The notes beneath the pieces are model-generated. The model searched no databases and was not told where the DNA came from. It saw nothing but the letters and a program-made list of their open reading frames with translations. The translations under genes and the position numbers were made by a program. This document shows, one piece after another, positions 1-8,637 of a DNA stretch of 64,000 nucleotides. Every line of letters starts with the position of its first letter. Position 1 is the first letter of the stretch. The stretch is from Pedobacter mendelii (lineage in GTDB: Bacteria; Bacteroidota; Bacteroidia; Sphingobacteriales; Sphingobacteriaceae), in NCBI RefSeq assembly GCF_014635725.1, contig NZ_BMDJ01000003.1:248001-312000 (forward strand), written 5' to 3'.

Positions 1-815
1 ACTTTTTCAAGAGAATTGCCTTTCGTAAACTCCTTCTTCAAATTATGTTGTGCGGTAAAATTGACTACTTTTTTTCCATCATATTTCAAAACGCCAATTC
101 CATTATTACCAATCCAAAGATTTCCTTTCCTGTCTTCCATTATACTTCGAACATGCAAAGCACCAGTTTCTGCGTTTAGCCCAAGATATTCATTATCCAG
201 TATCTTAAAACCTGAACCATTATATCCAATTACAGCGCCGTAAGCTCCAAACCAAACGATTCCATTTTTACCTTTGACAAAAGATGTTGAAATGTAATAT
301 TTAAACCCATCTCCGGGTTTAGGTGTAACAGGAAACAAACGATAGGAAAGCTTTTGTCCGTCATATTGATACACGCCCGGGTACGCTTCAAGTTTATTGT
401 AGCCCTCAATTTTATCACCTTTGAACCAAAGATCACTTTCATTTAACGTCCATTCGTGCTTTGAACTGTAATCTCGTTCTTTATAAGTAGCCATTTCCTG
501 GCCATTATAAGTACTCAATCCTCTTCCACATTCAAGCCAGATAATGCCATTTTTATCTTCATAAATATTCCTTACCTGGTTATCACTTAAGCCGTTTTTT
601 GTTGTGAAATATTGAAGCTTCCCATTATGAAGCAAACATACCCCTTCGTTGTAACTACCAAACCAAATATTTCCTTTACTATCTTCTAAAATTGAACGAA
701 CTCCGGTTGTGTATTTTAATCTTATGGCACTTTGCTTATTACAAGAAATTGTTACGACAATCAAAAATGTGCAGCAAAGCAGACATGTATTTTTCCATTT
801 TGGTTTTACGTTCAT
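1..815 (-). CDS. two-component regulator propeller lipoprotein (partial)
   Basis: The frame opens with ATG at 815 and runs off the left edge, so about 271 N-terminal residues are visible. Residues 1-25 look like a lipoprotein signal, with a basic start, a hydrophobic stretch and Cys25 after T-I-S, so the protein is probably membrane-anchored and outside the cytoplasm. After that come repeats of the type E-D-x-x-G-N-x-W-x-G followed by a G-V-x-x-Y-x-G turn, near residues 44-60, 87-105, 182-200 and 230-245. These are typical Reg_prop blades. Whether a histidine kinase or another output domain follows is not visible. A Cys-anchored start is less usual for hybrid kinases, so a stand-alone propeller lipoprotein is also possible. 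Confidence 0.8.
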   Translation of the reverse strand, partial: MNVKPKWKNTCLLCCTFLIVVTISCNKQSAIRLKYTTGVRSILEDSKGNIWFGSYNEGVCLLHNGKLQYFTTKNGLSDNQVRNIYEDKNGIIWLECGRGLSTYNGQEMATYKERDYSSKHEWTLNESDLWFKGDKIEGYNKLEAYPGVYQYDGQKLSYRLFPVTPKPGDGFKYYISTSFVKGKNGIVWFGAYGAVIGYNGSGFKILDNEYLGLNAETGALHVRSIMEDRKGNLWIGNNGIGVLKYDGKKVVNFTAQHNLKKEFTKGNSLEK

Positions 816-922
816 TCTAACGATATTTTTTCTGTGACGCACAATGGCTACGGCCTGGTGATATGGCGTAAATCGAAGCACAAGAAGGGCGTAATTTTGT
901 CAAGCCCATGTTGGCAAACGTA

Positions 923-1468
923 TTATTTTCTGTTATATCTATTTCTAAAATTAGTTTTAGGAAAAGACGCTTGTAAAATTATTAAAACTGCACCTTCGTC
1001 AACTTTCACGCCGTTTAAAATCAATTGATTTTCTTTTGTTAAGCCTAATTCCGTTTTGTTAATCTGATAACCACCAAAAATATAAGGTAAACCTGTTAAC
1101 CTAAAATTTTTGTTTTTTAAAAATATTAGTCCATTTGCCGATAATTTATATTCTGTTTCATAATTGCTTTCATTTCCGTTTTCAGTTTTGAATGTAAATT
1201 GAATTTTTTTATCATTTAAAATTAAAATTTTCACACTTTTAATTTCACTTGTATTCTTGACCCTGTTTCGAAAGTCTATGTAACTTTTAATACTTGTATA
1301 TTTTAAATTTTCATTTTCAAAAGATTTATTTTCATATTCTCCTTCAATTTCTTTTACATTTCTGATTTCTTTTAAATCGCTTTCTTCGTATTTTTTTATT
1401 GATGCGCAAGAACAAAGCAATCCAATTAGAGGCAAAATGATATATTTTAAAAATTTATTTTTTTTCAT
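923..1468 (-). CDS. hypothetical lipoprotein
   Basis: The protein has 181 residues. It starts with a lysine-rich N-terminus, a hydrophobic core and a lipobox ending at Cys21 (L-C-S-C), so it is probably lipid-anchored. The rest is rich in Lys, Asn and Glu and reads as a small beta-rich domain. I do not recognise a family. It lies alone between the propeller gene and the DoxX operon, on the same strand as both. Flanking DNA at 816-922 and 1470-1560 has short inverted sequences, but no convincing cassette ends. Confidence 0.6.
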   Translation of the reverse strand: MKKNKFLKYIILPLIGLLCSCASIKKYEESDLKEIRNVKEIEGEYENKSFENENLKYTSIKSYIDFRNRVKNTSEIKSVKILILNDKKIQFTFKTENGNESNYETEYKLSANGLIFLKNKNFRLTGLPYIFGGYQINKTELGLTKENQLILNGVKVDEGAVLIILQASFPKTNFRNRYNRK

Positions 1469-1664
1469 TTCTTCTTATTAACGATTTCGCTCAAAATATA
1501 TTTGCCAAGGGCTTGCGGCCTTGCGAAGACGGGATTTTGAAACCGCAAACTGACTGTCATCACGAACTTAATGAGAAACAAAAACCTTTATTATAATCAC
1601 TGAACCACCAATTTCTTGCAGCTGCTATTGGGAATATATGCTTCTTTTTCCACTAAGCTAAAAT

Positions 1665-1696
1665 ACAAAAAGTCGGAACATAATTATCCCGACTTA
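1665..1696 (-). terminator. rho-independent terminator of the Crp/YCII/DoxX operon
   Basis: On the minus strand, 22 bases after the DoxX stop, a 7-bp perfect stem (1689-1695 with 1670-1676) is followed by a T run. It closes the three-gene operon read from 3147 to 1717. Confidence 0.7.
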
Positions 1697-1716
1697 AAAT
1701 TGATTTGCTTTTGCAC

Positions 1717-2133
1717 TTAACCGATTACACTTTTGTCTTTCGCTACAAATTTTGCAAAAGCCAATAATGCACCTGTTACCATTATGTTTCTGAAAAAATT
1801 GACCATTTCCAATTCTTTTTCTCTTGCTATATCTGCTGCCATATTTTCTGTACCTAATTCGTGTCCCATTGCTCGTGGCAAGTGAACCAAAATAGCCATT
1901 AATATTACGTATAATGCCATTAACGAATAAGCTAATTTGTCGTATTTGCCTAGTACAGCACTTACAATAAATAGAAGAATACAAACCAAAGTGAAGTAGT
2001 TCCAAAAATAAGGAAAAGGAATATAGTCAGGCACGAAAGAAGCGCCCACTTCTGGTTTTCCAAGGTGCAACCCAACATACAATAAAAACGAAAGTGGAAA
2101 AATGTATTTTCCTAAGTTTAAAATTTTATCCAT
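1717..2133 (-). CDS. DoxX-like small membrane protein
   Basis: The protein has 138 residues and four hydrophobic segments (about 9-26, 43-62, 67-87 and 112-130), in a layout like DoxX-like proteins. The role of such proteins is poorly defined; some are linked to redox stress. It is the last gene of a run with a YCII protein 11 bases upstream and a Crp-type regulator before that, so it is probably a target of that regulator. A terminator follows. The overlapping frame at 1694-2005 is a shadow. The family call rests on size and topology rather than a sharp motif. Confidence 0.65.
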   Translation of the reverse strand: MDKILNLGKYIFPLSFLLYVGLHLGKPEVGASFVPDYIPFPYFWNYFTLVCILLFIVSAVLGKYDKLAYSLMALYVILMAILVHLPRAMGHELGTENMAADIAREKELEMVNFFRNIMVTGALLAFAKFVAKDKSVIG

Positions 2134-2144
2134 TTTAGTAAAGT

Positions 2145-2498
2145 TTAATTGGTTGGAAATGGAATAAGTGGTCTGATTTCTACCGAACTGTTTGGATATT
2201 TAAGTATTGGACAAGTCTTGCTCCATTCTTCAACTTCTTCTAAATTGTCAGACTTGCAGATTAAAAAACCAGAAACTAAAACACTGTCTATTTCTTTGTG
2301 CGGACCAACTGTAACTTCGTTATTTTTTACAATTGAAGCATCGTAGCGAATGGGTGCAGTATGCATTAGCTTACCTTGCATTGCGATATTGCCGATCCAC
2401 GATTGCCATTTGGGCATATCTTCAGCCATGTCTTGTGAAGTAGTCAAGTAGCCATTCTCGGCACTTGCGTTGCGGAACAATAATAAGTATTCTGTCAT
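2145..2498 (-). CDS. YCII-related (DGPF-type) protein
   Basis: The protein has 117 residues. It opens with the M-x-E-Y-L-L-L-F-R strand found in YCII/DGPF-domain proteins and has the central segment in which a 'DSVLVSGFLI' strand precedes an 'EEVEEWSKTCP' helix. YCII proteins adopt a ferredoxin-like fold and often sit next to sigma factors or regulators; no reaction can be assigned. Here it is the middle gene between a Crp-family regulator and a DoxX-like membrane protein. Confidence 0.75.
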   Translation of the reverse strand: MTEYLLLFRNASAENGYLTTSQDMAEDMPKWQSWIGNIAMQGKLMHTAPIRYDASIVKNNEVTVGPHKEIDSVLVSGFLICKSDNLEEVEEWSKTCPILKYPNSSVEIRPLIPFPTN

Positions 2499-2577
2499 TG
2501 TGTTGAAATTTAATTTGTGAATGATGAAGCAAAATTCAGCTATTAAGTTTCTGTGAGCGATGACAAAAGTCGATGTT

Positions 2578-3147
2578 TTACAATTTGGCTTTTAGTCGAC
2601 TGAAAACGTCTTTGTTGATGCCTAAATAAGAAGCGATGAGTTTGCTTGAAAGTCTGGTCATTAACAATGGTCGGTATTCCATTAGCCACTTTATTCTTTC
2701 AAATGCCGTCAATGAAACAAAAGTATTAATGCGATAAACAGAGTTGGCATAAGATGCTTCAAGGATTTGTTTATATACTTTATCAAACTGAGGAACAGTT
2801 TCCATCATTGTTTGAAATGATTTTCTGTCAATTGCAAAAAGCTCGCAAGGCTCAACGGTCCTAACGTTTTCTGTTGCAGGTTTGCCGCTTCCAAAACTCA
2901 AAAGTTCTGAACACCAATTGTCTTCAATAACAATGTCCCTTGTGGTTTCGTTAAGGTCTTTATCGTGAACGTAAACCTGTAAACAACCTTTGGCAATAAA
3001 GTAAACGTTTTTGCAAATATTACCTTGCTGTAAAAGTTGCTCGTTTCGTTTAGTCGAGATGTGTTTAAATGAAGAAAGCACCTCGTCCAAATGGTCAAGG
3101 TCATTACCAAGTCTGGTTGTGATGTGTTTCCTTAAAACTTCTATCAT
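2578..3147 (-). CDS. Crp/Fnr family transcriptional regulator
   Basis: The protein has 189 residues, with a cyclic-nucleotide-binding-type beta-roll at about 20-120 (L-L-Q-Q-G near 38, then a Y-F-I-A-K-G strand-turn) and a short C-terminal helix-turn-helix ending in L-G-I-N-K-D-V-F-S-R. It is shorter than E. coli Crp, as is common for Bacteroidota members. The ligand pocket lacks the classic cAMP arginine motif, so the effector is unknown. It leads an operon with YCII and DoxX-like genes and probably controls it. Confidence 0.85.
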   Translation of the reverse strand: MIEVLRKHITTRLGNDLDHLDEVLSSFKHISTKRNEQLLQQGNICKNVYFIAKGCLQVYVHDKDLNETTRDIVIEDNWCSELLSFGSGKPATENVRTVEPCELFAIDRKSFQTMMETVPQFDKVYKQILEASYANSVYRINTFVSLTAFERIKWLMEYRPLLMTRLSSKLIASYLGINKDVFSRLKAKL

Positions 3148-3189
3148 TTATTTTATGTCGTTGATATTTGCTTTCGGGGTCGTTTTAAA

Positions 3190-3332
3190 ATGCCATATAA
3201 CGTTTCGCTACTTTACGATAGCGAGAATATCGAAGCAGAAATGTTCAGTTTTGCACAAAAGTTCAATCGAAGAGCGGCTGTCAAATTTAGCACAAAACCC
3301 GCCATTTTGCCAAACTGTTGTTGTGTGCCGTT
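3190..3332 (-). repeat. attC-like imperfect palindrome, weak
   Basis: This stretch between the PIN gene and the crp operon resembles the cassette-separating palindromes at 11-14.6 kb. On the minus strand it has AAC, a short spacer and GTTTGGCAAAA (nearly as at 14.58 kb), and it ends in AAACGTTATA. The two arms pair poorly with each other, and I found no matching complementary cassette ends for the neighbouring genes. Confidence 0.3.
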
Positions 3333-3908
3333 TTATTTTATCTCGAAACTTATTCCGTCAAATTTGTCGACAAGCTGTTGAATATTTATTGTCTGAATGC
3401 CCAATTGCGAACAAATTAAAGGTATTTTTTTGAAAACTTTATTGTCATTACTGACTTCTGTTTCTTCGGTTACGAGGAAAATATCTTCGGTTGGATTATC
3501 TTTTATGAGAGTTAGGCTTGTCAGAATTAATTTCATATCAGCCGAATTCATAAAATCATTTTTTACTGAGTCGTATTGCGTTTCTGTTAAGCGGTTTTTC
3601 TGAACTCCATTTACAAATTGGTTGTCAACTTGTCTATAAAATTTAGCAGGTGCAGGTGGTAGAATAAATTCAGTATTTAATGGAAGTTTGTTCGTTTTAT
3701 TAAAAGTCTTGTCAGTTAAAAACGTAAGTGAAGTCAAAACAATTCCTTTTGATGTATAGGCACACTCATCAATTATCTTGTCAATAACCAAGATTTCCCC
3801 ATTTACAATTTTTGATTTAATTGCTTCAAATAAAATTGTTTTCTTGTCAAATGGTAAGTAATACCGAACCAACGACAATAAAGAGCTGGTGTCAATTACT
3901 ACTTTCAT
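3333..3908 (-). CDS. PIN-like (DUF4411-type) protein, putative toxin
   Basis: The protein has 191 residues and starts M-K-V-V-I-D-T-S-S-L, the first acidic strand of PIN-fold ribonucleases. Further acidic positions occur at about D46, E48, D125 and in 'LVTEETEVSND'. PIN domains are Mg-dependent nucleases, usually toxins that cut RNA. Its start overlaps the end of the ImmA/IrrE-like gene by 17 bases, so the two are translated together. PIN plus metallopeptidase pairs of this kind look like toxin-antitoxin modules; that role is inferred. Confidence 0.65.
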   Translation of the reverse strand: MKVVIDTSSLLSLVRYYLPFDKKTILFEAIKSKIVNGEILVIDKIIDECAYTSKGIVLTSLTFLTDKTFNKTNKLPLNTEFILPPAPAKFYRQVDNQFVNGVQKNRLTETQYDSVKNDFMNSADMKLILTSLTLIKDNPTEDIFLVTEETEVSNDNKVFKKIPLICSQLGIQTINIQQLVDKFDGISFEIK

Positions 3909-5061
3909 AGATGAAACTACCTATTTTATCGGGTTTTATGTTTAGCTTTTTACACAATTCGTATTCATTAATTACACCTTCATAAAATGCAGTTTGAATT
4001 GTTGATACTAATAATGGCGATTTAATTGGTATTGGTGTTGAACCACCCGGATTAATTCCGTTCTGTTTGTCTAATTCCCTTTTCTTTTTTAGCTCTTCAT
4101 TTTTAATTCTAAAATCATCTTCAAAACTAACTTTTACTTTATTGTAATTTGCTGGGCTGATTTTATTTAGCAAGAGTAACTTTGTGAAAATCGCAATTCT
4201 ACTTAAATGCGTCTTTTCTGAAATGGATTGAATTAGGTCAATATTATAATCATTGTTGGCAGTTGAATTATCGATTGTTTCAATTATTTTTTGAAATTCG
4301 CCACTTAGAAAATGGAAGGCAAAATCATTGCACCAAGTTTCAATTCTTGATAATTTTTGATTAACGAAGTCTTGATAATCAATTTGGTCTATTTCTTCTT
4401 CATTTAAAAGATAATGTCCCAATTCGTGTGCAATTGTAAATATTTCTCTTTTAAAAGAAATTTGTTGACGTTTTAATACAATTACATTAGGTTTAAGGAA
4501 AAAGCCATCAATATTTGCTCTTTCTTTTTTATTCCAAGTTTCTACGAACTCAAATACTAAAATATTTTTTTCTGCAAGTTTTTCTATTAGCTCGGTTAGA
4601 AAATCTTTATCCTTGATTTTAAATTCGGGATTTACCAATTTTCGTATTTCTGTAGCTACATTTTTTGGGTTGCTATTAAGCGTAAAAACAGGTAATGTTC
4701 TATCAAACTTTATGTCTGATAGTTCCGCAATGGCAGATAAGGAGATTTTAAATTCTTCAAAATGATTTACAATCTTTCTTGCACCTAAACTTAAATTAAC
4801 ATCAAATTTTGTCTTTCTAAAAAATATACTTGCATCTTTAGAAACTTCAGGTGATTTAGGGTCTAAATAGTAATGAATACCTTTATTAAAAACTTTATCA
4901 ATTCTTTTAAGGTGTCCAAGTTCAATATTTGGACTTAATATTTGTTCTTTTGTTATGGGCTTAGTCAAACCTTCACTTATTAAAGGTAATAGTTCTTCAA
5001 CCGACATTTTTAACAGTGTCAGTAAGTACTTTAGCTTTTCTATGTTTTGTTCAACTTTCAA
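3892..5061 (-). CDS. ImmA/IrrE family metallopeptidase
   Basis: The protein has 389 residues. The zinc motif H-E-L-G-H near 215 ('FTIAHELGHYLLNEEE') defines the ImmA/IrrE family, whose members cleave regulators or antitoxins. The N-terminal 60 or so residues are helical and may be a degenerate XRE-like domain. After the peptidase comes a helical region with 'RDNEIRIKNEEL'-like charged stretches, and a C-terminal tail of about 60 residues. It is the first gene of a two-gene unit with the PIN-like protein. It probably serves as the antitoxin or activator half, acting by proteolysis. Confidence 0.8.
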   Translation of the reverse strand: MKVEQNIEKLKYLLTLLKMSVEELLPLISEGLTKPITKEQILSPNIELGHLKRIDKVFNKGIHYYLDPKSPEVSKDASIFFRKTKFDVNLSLGARKIVNHFEEFKISLSAIAELSDIKFDRTLPVFTLNSNPKNVATEIRKLVNPEFKIKDKDFLTELIEKLAEKNILVFEFVETWNKKERANIDGFFLKPNVIVLKRQQISFKREIFTIAHELGHYLLNEEEIDQIDYQDFVNQKLSRIETWCNDFAFHFLSGEFQKIIETIDNSTANNDYNIDLIQSISEKTHLSRIAIFTKLLLLNKISPANYNKVKVSFEDDFRIKNEELKKKRELDKQNGINPGGSTPIPIKSPLLVSTIQTAFYEGVINEYELCKKLNIKPDKIGSFIYESSN

Positions 5062-5455
5062 GAATTCATCTTTAATTTATTTACAAATATACTCAAATTT
5101 TTAGTTGTCTTTTAATGTACGGTGGTTCGAAAAAATTGCACCTAACTCTCAAATATCCGCAACTATAAACACCTAAAACAATGTTCAAATGCTTATATTC
5201 GCTATTTCTATTAGGTATTTTGAATACACTTCATAAATAGTTAAACGTTATAAACGGAGACTCATAGTTAACCAATTATTGATTTCGAAGAATTTTGAGC
5301 GTATGGGGTTATTAATTTAGTTCACACTAAACTATAAACTAAAAAGCACAATTCAAAGTGGGTATACAATATTTAAATGATCTGATAAAACCATGAATGG
5401 CAAGTAGAAAATATTATAATAAATAAATGATTTACAGTTTTTTAATTAAATTTTT
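5062..5455. other. intergenic, nothing recognised
   Basis: About 390 AT-rich bases lie between the ImmA-type gene start and the DUF255 gene stop. I see no open frame, strong hairpin or repeat here. Confidence 0.5.
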
Positions 5456-7465
5456 CTATTCCAAATACCCTAAAGCCTCCTCAATAGTTTTAACCGGCAA
5501 TTGGCATACTTTATTTCGGCAGATATAAATTTTAGTATCATTGCTTTGCTTACCTTTAAGCAGCGGCAACGTACTTTCTGTTCCGCCCAATAAAATTTTA
5601 TTTGGAATATAATGATTGCTTAATTCCAATTTAACAACATCAGTTTCTAAACCTGTTAGGGCAATTTCGTTTATGCCATAAACTTCGTTAAGCAATTGAA
5701 TGGACCAATTTGAATAGGCAGAACCATACGTTTTTATTTTAGGATGAACCGAAGCAAGCATTTCAGCAGCTTTTGCACTGTAGCTTTCTAAATCAAAAAA
5801 TAAGCCCAGTTTTTTAAGGTTTTGAGCCATTACAGAATTCGCTGCCGGAATTACATTATCCATCACTTCGTGTTTACGAGCAATTAAACTTTCACTTTCT
5901 GCTGAGGTATAAAAAAACATCGGCGAATCTGTATCCGAAAAGTTTTCCAATACATAATCGCTAAGGGCTTTTGCCTCATTGAGCCACTTTTCATCAAAAT
6001 CATATTCATATAAGGCAATTAATGCATCAATTAAAAAAGCATAATCATCTAAGAAGCCGATAATAGAGGCTTTACCATTTTTATAATTTCGATACAATCC
6101 ACCTTGTTCTGTTTTTAAATTAGCTAAAATAAATTTTGCTGCTTCTGCGGCTTTTTCATAATATAAATCATGGTTTAAAACGGTTGCCGCATCAGCCAAA
6201 CCCTTAATCATCATTCCATTCCAGGCCGTTAAACATTTATCATCTAAACCTGGTCTGATTCTTTTGCTTCTAACCTCAAGCAATTTAGCCTTCTCAGATT
6301 TTACTTTATTGTAAAGTGTTTCAGCATCTATTCCGTACGTAGCAATTAAATCATCATCTAATATGGTTTTACGCAATATATTGGTTTGCTCCTCCTCCCA
6401 GTTTCCATCTTCGGTAATGTTGTAATACTCACCAATTATTTTGGCATCATCACCCATTATTTCATCGAACTCTGTTCTATCCCATACGTAAAACTTACCT
6501 TCAACACCTTCGCTATCGGCATCCAAAGCAGCATAAAATAAGCCATCACCTGATGTCATTTCTCTAAAAACCCAATCAATAGTTTCTGTAACAGTTCGTT
6601 TAAAGGAGTCGAATTTTGTGCATTGATAGGCTTCTGCATATAAGCTTACCAGCTGCGCATTATCATAAAGCATCTTCTCGAAGTGAGGAACATGCCATTT
6701 ATCATCAACAGAATATCGGGCAAAACCTCCCCCAATCTGGTCGTAAATTCCGCCTCTGCTCATTTCCTCTAAAGTGTGACAAACAGCCGTAAAAACCGAT
6801 TCATCATCTTTTAGAAAACCGTATCGCAGCAGAAATATCCAATTATTTGGCAAAGGAAATTTCGGTGCACGGTTATAGCCACCATAAGTGATATCAAAAT
6901 GGCGTTTCCAAGGATCAATAATTTCTATTAAATGTGCTTCAGTATAGGCTTCCTGAATATCTACCGCAACTATTTTTTCACTATCATTTATTCCTGATGT
7001 TAATCGCTCTGCATATTGAATTGCTTTCTCCGGCTCGTTTGACCACAAACCCGCTACGTTTTCAAGTATGTTAATCCAGTCATCTTTCCTAAAATAAGTT
7101 CCGCCATAAATTGGACGCTGGTCTGGCAGGCAAATACAATTTAGTGGCCATCCGCCACTTCCCGTCATTAACTGTATGGCATACATATAAATCTGGTCGA
7201 TATCTGGGCGTTCTTCCCTATCTACTTTTATACAGATAAAATGTTGATTCATAACTTCAGCAACTTCATGGTTTTCAAAACTTTCTCGTTCCATAACATG
7301 GCACCAATGGCAGGCAGAATAACCTATACTTACTAAAAGTAACTTATTTTCAGACTTAGCTTTTTGTAATGCTTCGGTTCCCCATTCGTACCAATGAACA
7401 GGATTGTATGCATGTTGCAATAAATATGGCGATGAAGCATTGATTAAACTGTTGGGTTCGGACAT
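5456..7465 (-). CDS. thioredoxin domain-containing protein, YyaL/DUF255 (SSP411) family
   Basis: The protein has 669 residues, the normal length for the family. Residues 1-165 form the DUF255 thioredoxin-like domain; it opens with '[15 protein letters not shown]' and has a C-H-W-C pair at 52-55. The remainder is an alpha/alpha toroid like that of glycan-processing enzymes, with '[21 protein letters not shown]' (first 20 or fewer residues diagnostic) around 260 and 'LTAWNGMMI' near 400. The cellular role is unknown. It stands alone on the minus strand; the start is the ATG at 7465, which gives the usual N-terminus. Confidence 0.9.
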   Translation of the reverse strand: MSEPNSLINASSPYLLQHAYNPVHWYEWGTEALQKAKSENKLLLVSIGYSACHWCHVMERESFENHEVAEVMNQHFICIKVDREERPDIDQIYMYAIQLMTGSGGWPLNCICLPDQRPIYGGTYFRKDDWINILENVAGLWSNEPEKAIQYAERLTSGINDSEKIVAVDIQEAYTEAHLIEIIDPWKRHFDITYGGYNRAPKFPLPNNWIFLLRYGFLKDDESVFTAVCHTLEEMSRGGIYDQIGGGFARYSVDDKWHVPHFEKMLYDNAQLVSLYAEAYQCTKFDSFKRTVTETIDWVFREMTSGDGLFYAALDADSEGVEGKFYVWDRTEFDEIMGDDAKIIGEYYNITEDGNWEEEQTNILRKTILDDDLIATYGIDAETLYNKVKSEKAKLLEVRSKRIRPGLDDKCLTAWNGMMIKGLADAATVLNHDLYYEKAAEAAKFILANLKTEQGGLYRNYKNGKASIIGFLDDYAFLIDALIALYEYDFDEKWLNEAKALSDYVLENFSDTDSPMFFYTSAESESLIARKHEVMDNVIPAANSVMAQNLKKLGLFFDLESYSAKAAEMLASVHPKIKTYGSAYSNWSIQLLNEVYGINEIALTGLETDVVKLELSNHYIPNKILLGGTESTLPLLKGKQSNDTKIYICRNKVCQLPVKTIEEALGYLE

Positions 7466-7593
7466 GTAAATGATGGAAAATGTAAGATGTATAATAGAAG
7501 TTAAATTTAGCGATTGTAAATCTATTAATAATCTACAAAGCTGCCTTGTTTTAGTTTTTGTTTTTATATTTTAGATGGAAATCTATTTCTTTT

Positions 7594-8308
7594 ATGGAGC
7601 TATCAAAAAGTGATTTATTTAGTGTAATTAAGGATATTATTATTCAATCTCGCTTGAGGGTTTTCCGTGCTGCAAATTCGGCTTTACTGGAATCTTACTG
7701 GCAAATTGGAAAACTTATTGTAGAAGATGAACAAGCAGGCAAAGCAAGAGCTGATTATGGAAAATCGACATTAAAAAACCTATCTCAGCTGCTTACAATG
7801 GAGTTTGGAAAAGGTTTTGATGAAAGTAACCTTAGAAATATCAGGGGATTTTACCTTGCCTTTCCAATTCGTGACGCATTGCGTCACGAATTGAGTTGGA
7901 CGCATTACCGCCTACTTTCGAGGTTGGAAACTGAGCAAAAACGCGATTATTATTTATCCGAATCCATCACCTCAAATTGGAATAGTAGAGAATTACAAAG
8001 GCAAATTAATTCGCTTGCATTTGAAAGGCTTGTATCTAATAATATTCAACAAGATTCTCAACAAGAAATTGAAAACTTTTTAAAAGACCCTTATATTTTT
8101 GAATTTTTAGGATTAAATACAAACGCAAAAAATTCTGAAAGGGAATTAGAAAGCTCTATCATAGACCACATTCAGAAATTCTTGTTAGAGTTTTGGGAAA
8201 GGTTTTGCTTTCGTAGCCAGGCAACAACACATTGTAACTGATACTTCTGATTTTTTTATTGATTTAGAAACAGTTGAAATTTTAACTAATAAATTATCAA
8301 TAGGTTAA
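7594..8308 (+). pseudogene. YhcG-type PD-(D/E)XK nuclease (DUF1016), frameshifted and truncated
   Basis: The N-terminal domain is intact from ATG 7594: 'SYWQIGKLIVEDEQ', 'YGKSTLKNLS', 'NLRNIRGFYLAFPI' and 'ELSWTHYRLL' match E. coli YhcG closely. At about 8190-8200 the frame breaks. The expected 'ELGKGFAFVARQQ' is reached only by shifting frame, and that second frame then reads to 'DFFIDL' before losing homology and stopping at 8308. The catalytic core (the strand with D and E-x-K) is missing, so any product would be the winged N-terminal half only. Intact relatives run to roughly 340 residues or more. Confidence 0.85.
7866..7892. repeat. perfect 13-bp inverted repeat inside the YhcG-like gene
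   Basis: The arms 7866-7878 and 7880-7892 are exact reverse complements around a single T. They encode the 'IRDALRHEL' stretch just before the conserved E-L-S-W. A coding constraint alone would not give a perfect palindrome. Confidence 0.7.
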
Positions 8309-8637
8309 TGCTTTGGCACAATTTATTTTATGAAATTAATATGATGGACATAATTATTATTGTCCTAGCCGGACAGGCTTTTTACTTTTTGACAACAAAA
8401 AGTAACAAAAATTGCCAGCTGAAAATTTTTGTTTTAAAGCAAGTAGTAAGGCATTGACAATGCATTCCCAAAAATTTGTTAGGCCGGATTTAAGGTAAAC
8501 GAAGATTCATTGCTTTGGCTTAGTTAGAAGGAAATGCTAATTTTATAAAATATTAATTACGATCCTTAATTAAGCTTCCAAATAAAGGATTTAATAGAAA
8601 TAGATAGACAACCTTTTGAATTAGAAAAACAATAAAC
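8309..8637. other. intergenic with terminator-like hairpins
   Basis: The region holds a 10-bp perfect hairpin with a four-base loop (8382-8391 with 8396-8405) next to a small GTCC/GGAC stem. The rest is low-complexity AT sequence of the dispersed-repeat type. No gene is seen. It probably ends transcription of the YhcG remnant. Confidence 0.5.

Noticed and set aside
816..1560. Cassette-like borders around the 181-residue lipoprotein gene
   Set aside because: GTTAATAAG upstream of its ATG and a GTTAGAATG near 815 resemble cassette starts, but the matching complementary ends are not found and the palindromes are poor.
1694..2005. 103-residue frame overlapping the DoxX-like gene
   Set aside because: Its composition (many Arg, Ser and Cys) is that of an out-of-frame shadow; the other frame has membrane helices.
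3011..3433. 140-residue plus-strand frame across crp and the PIN gene
   Set aside because: It is antisense to two well-supported genes and has no recognisable domain.
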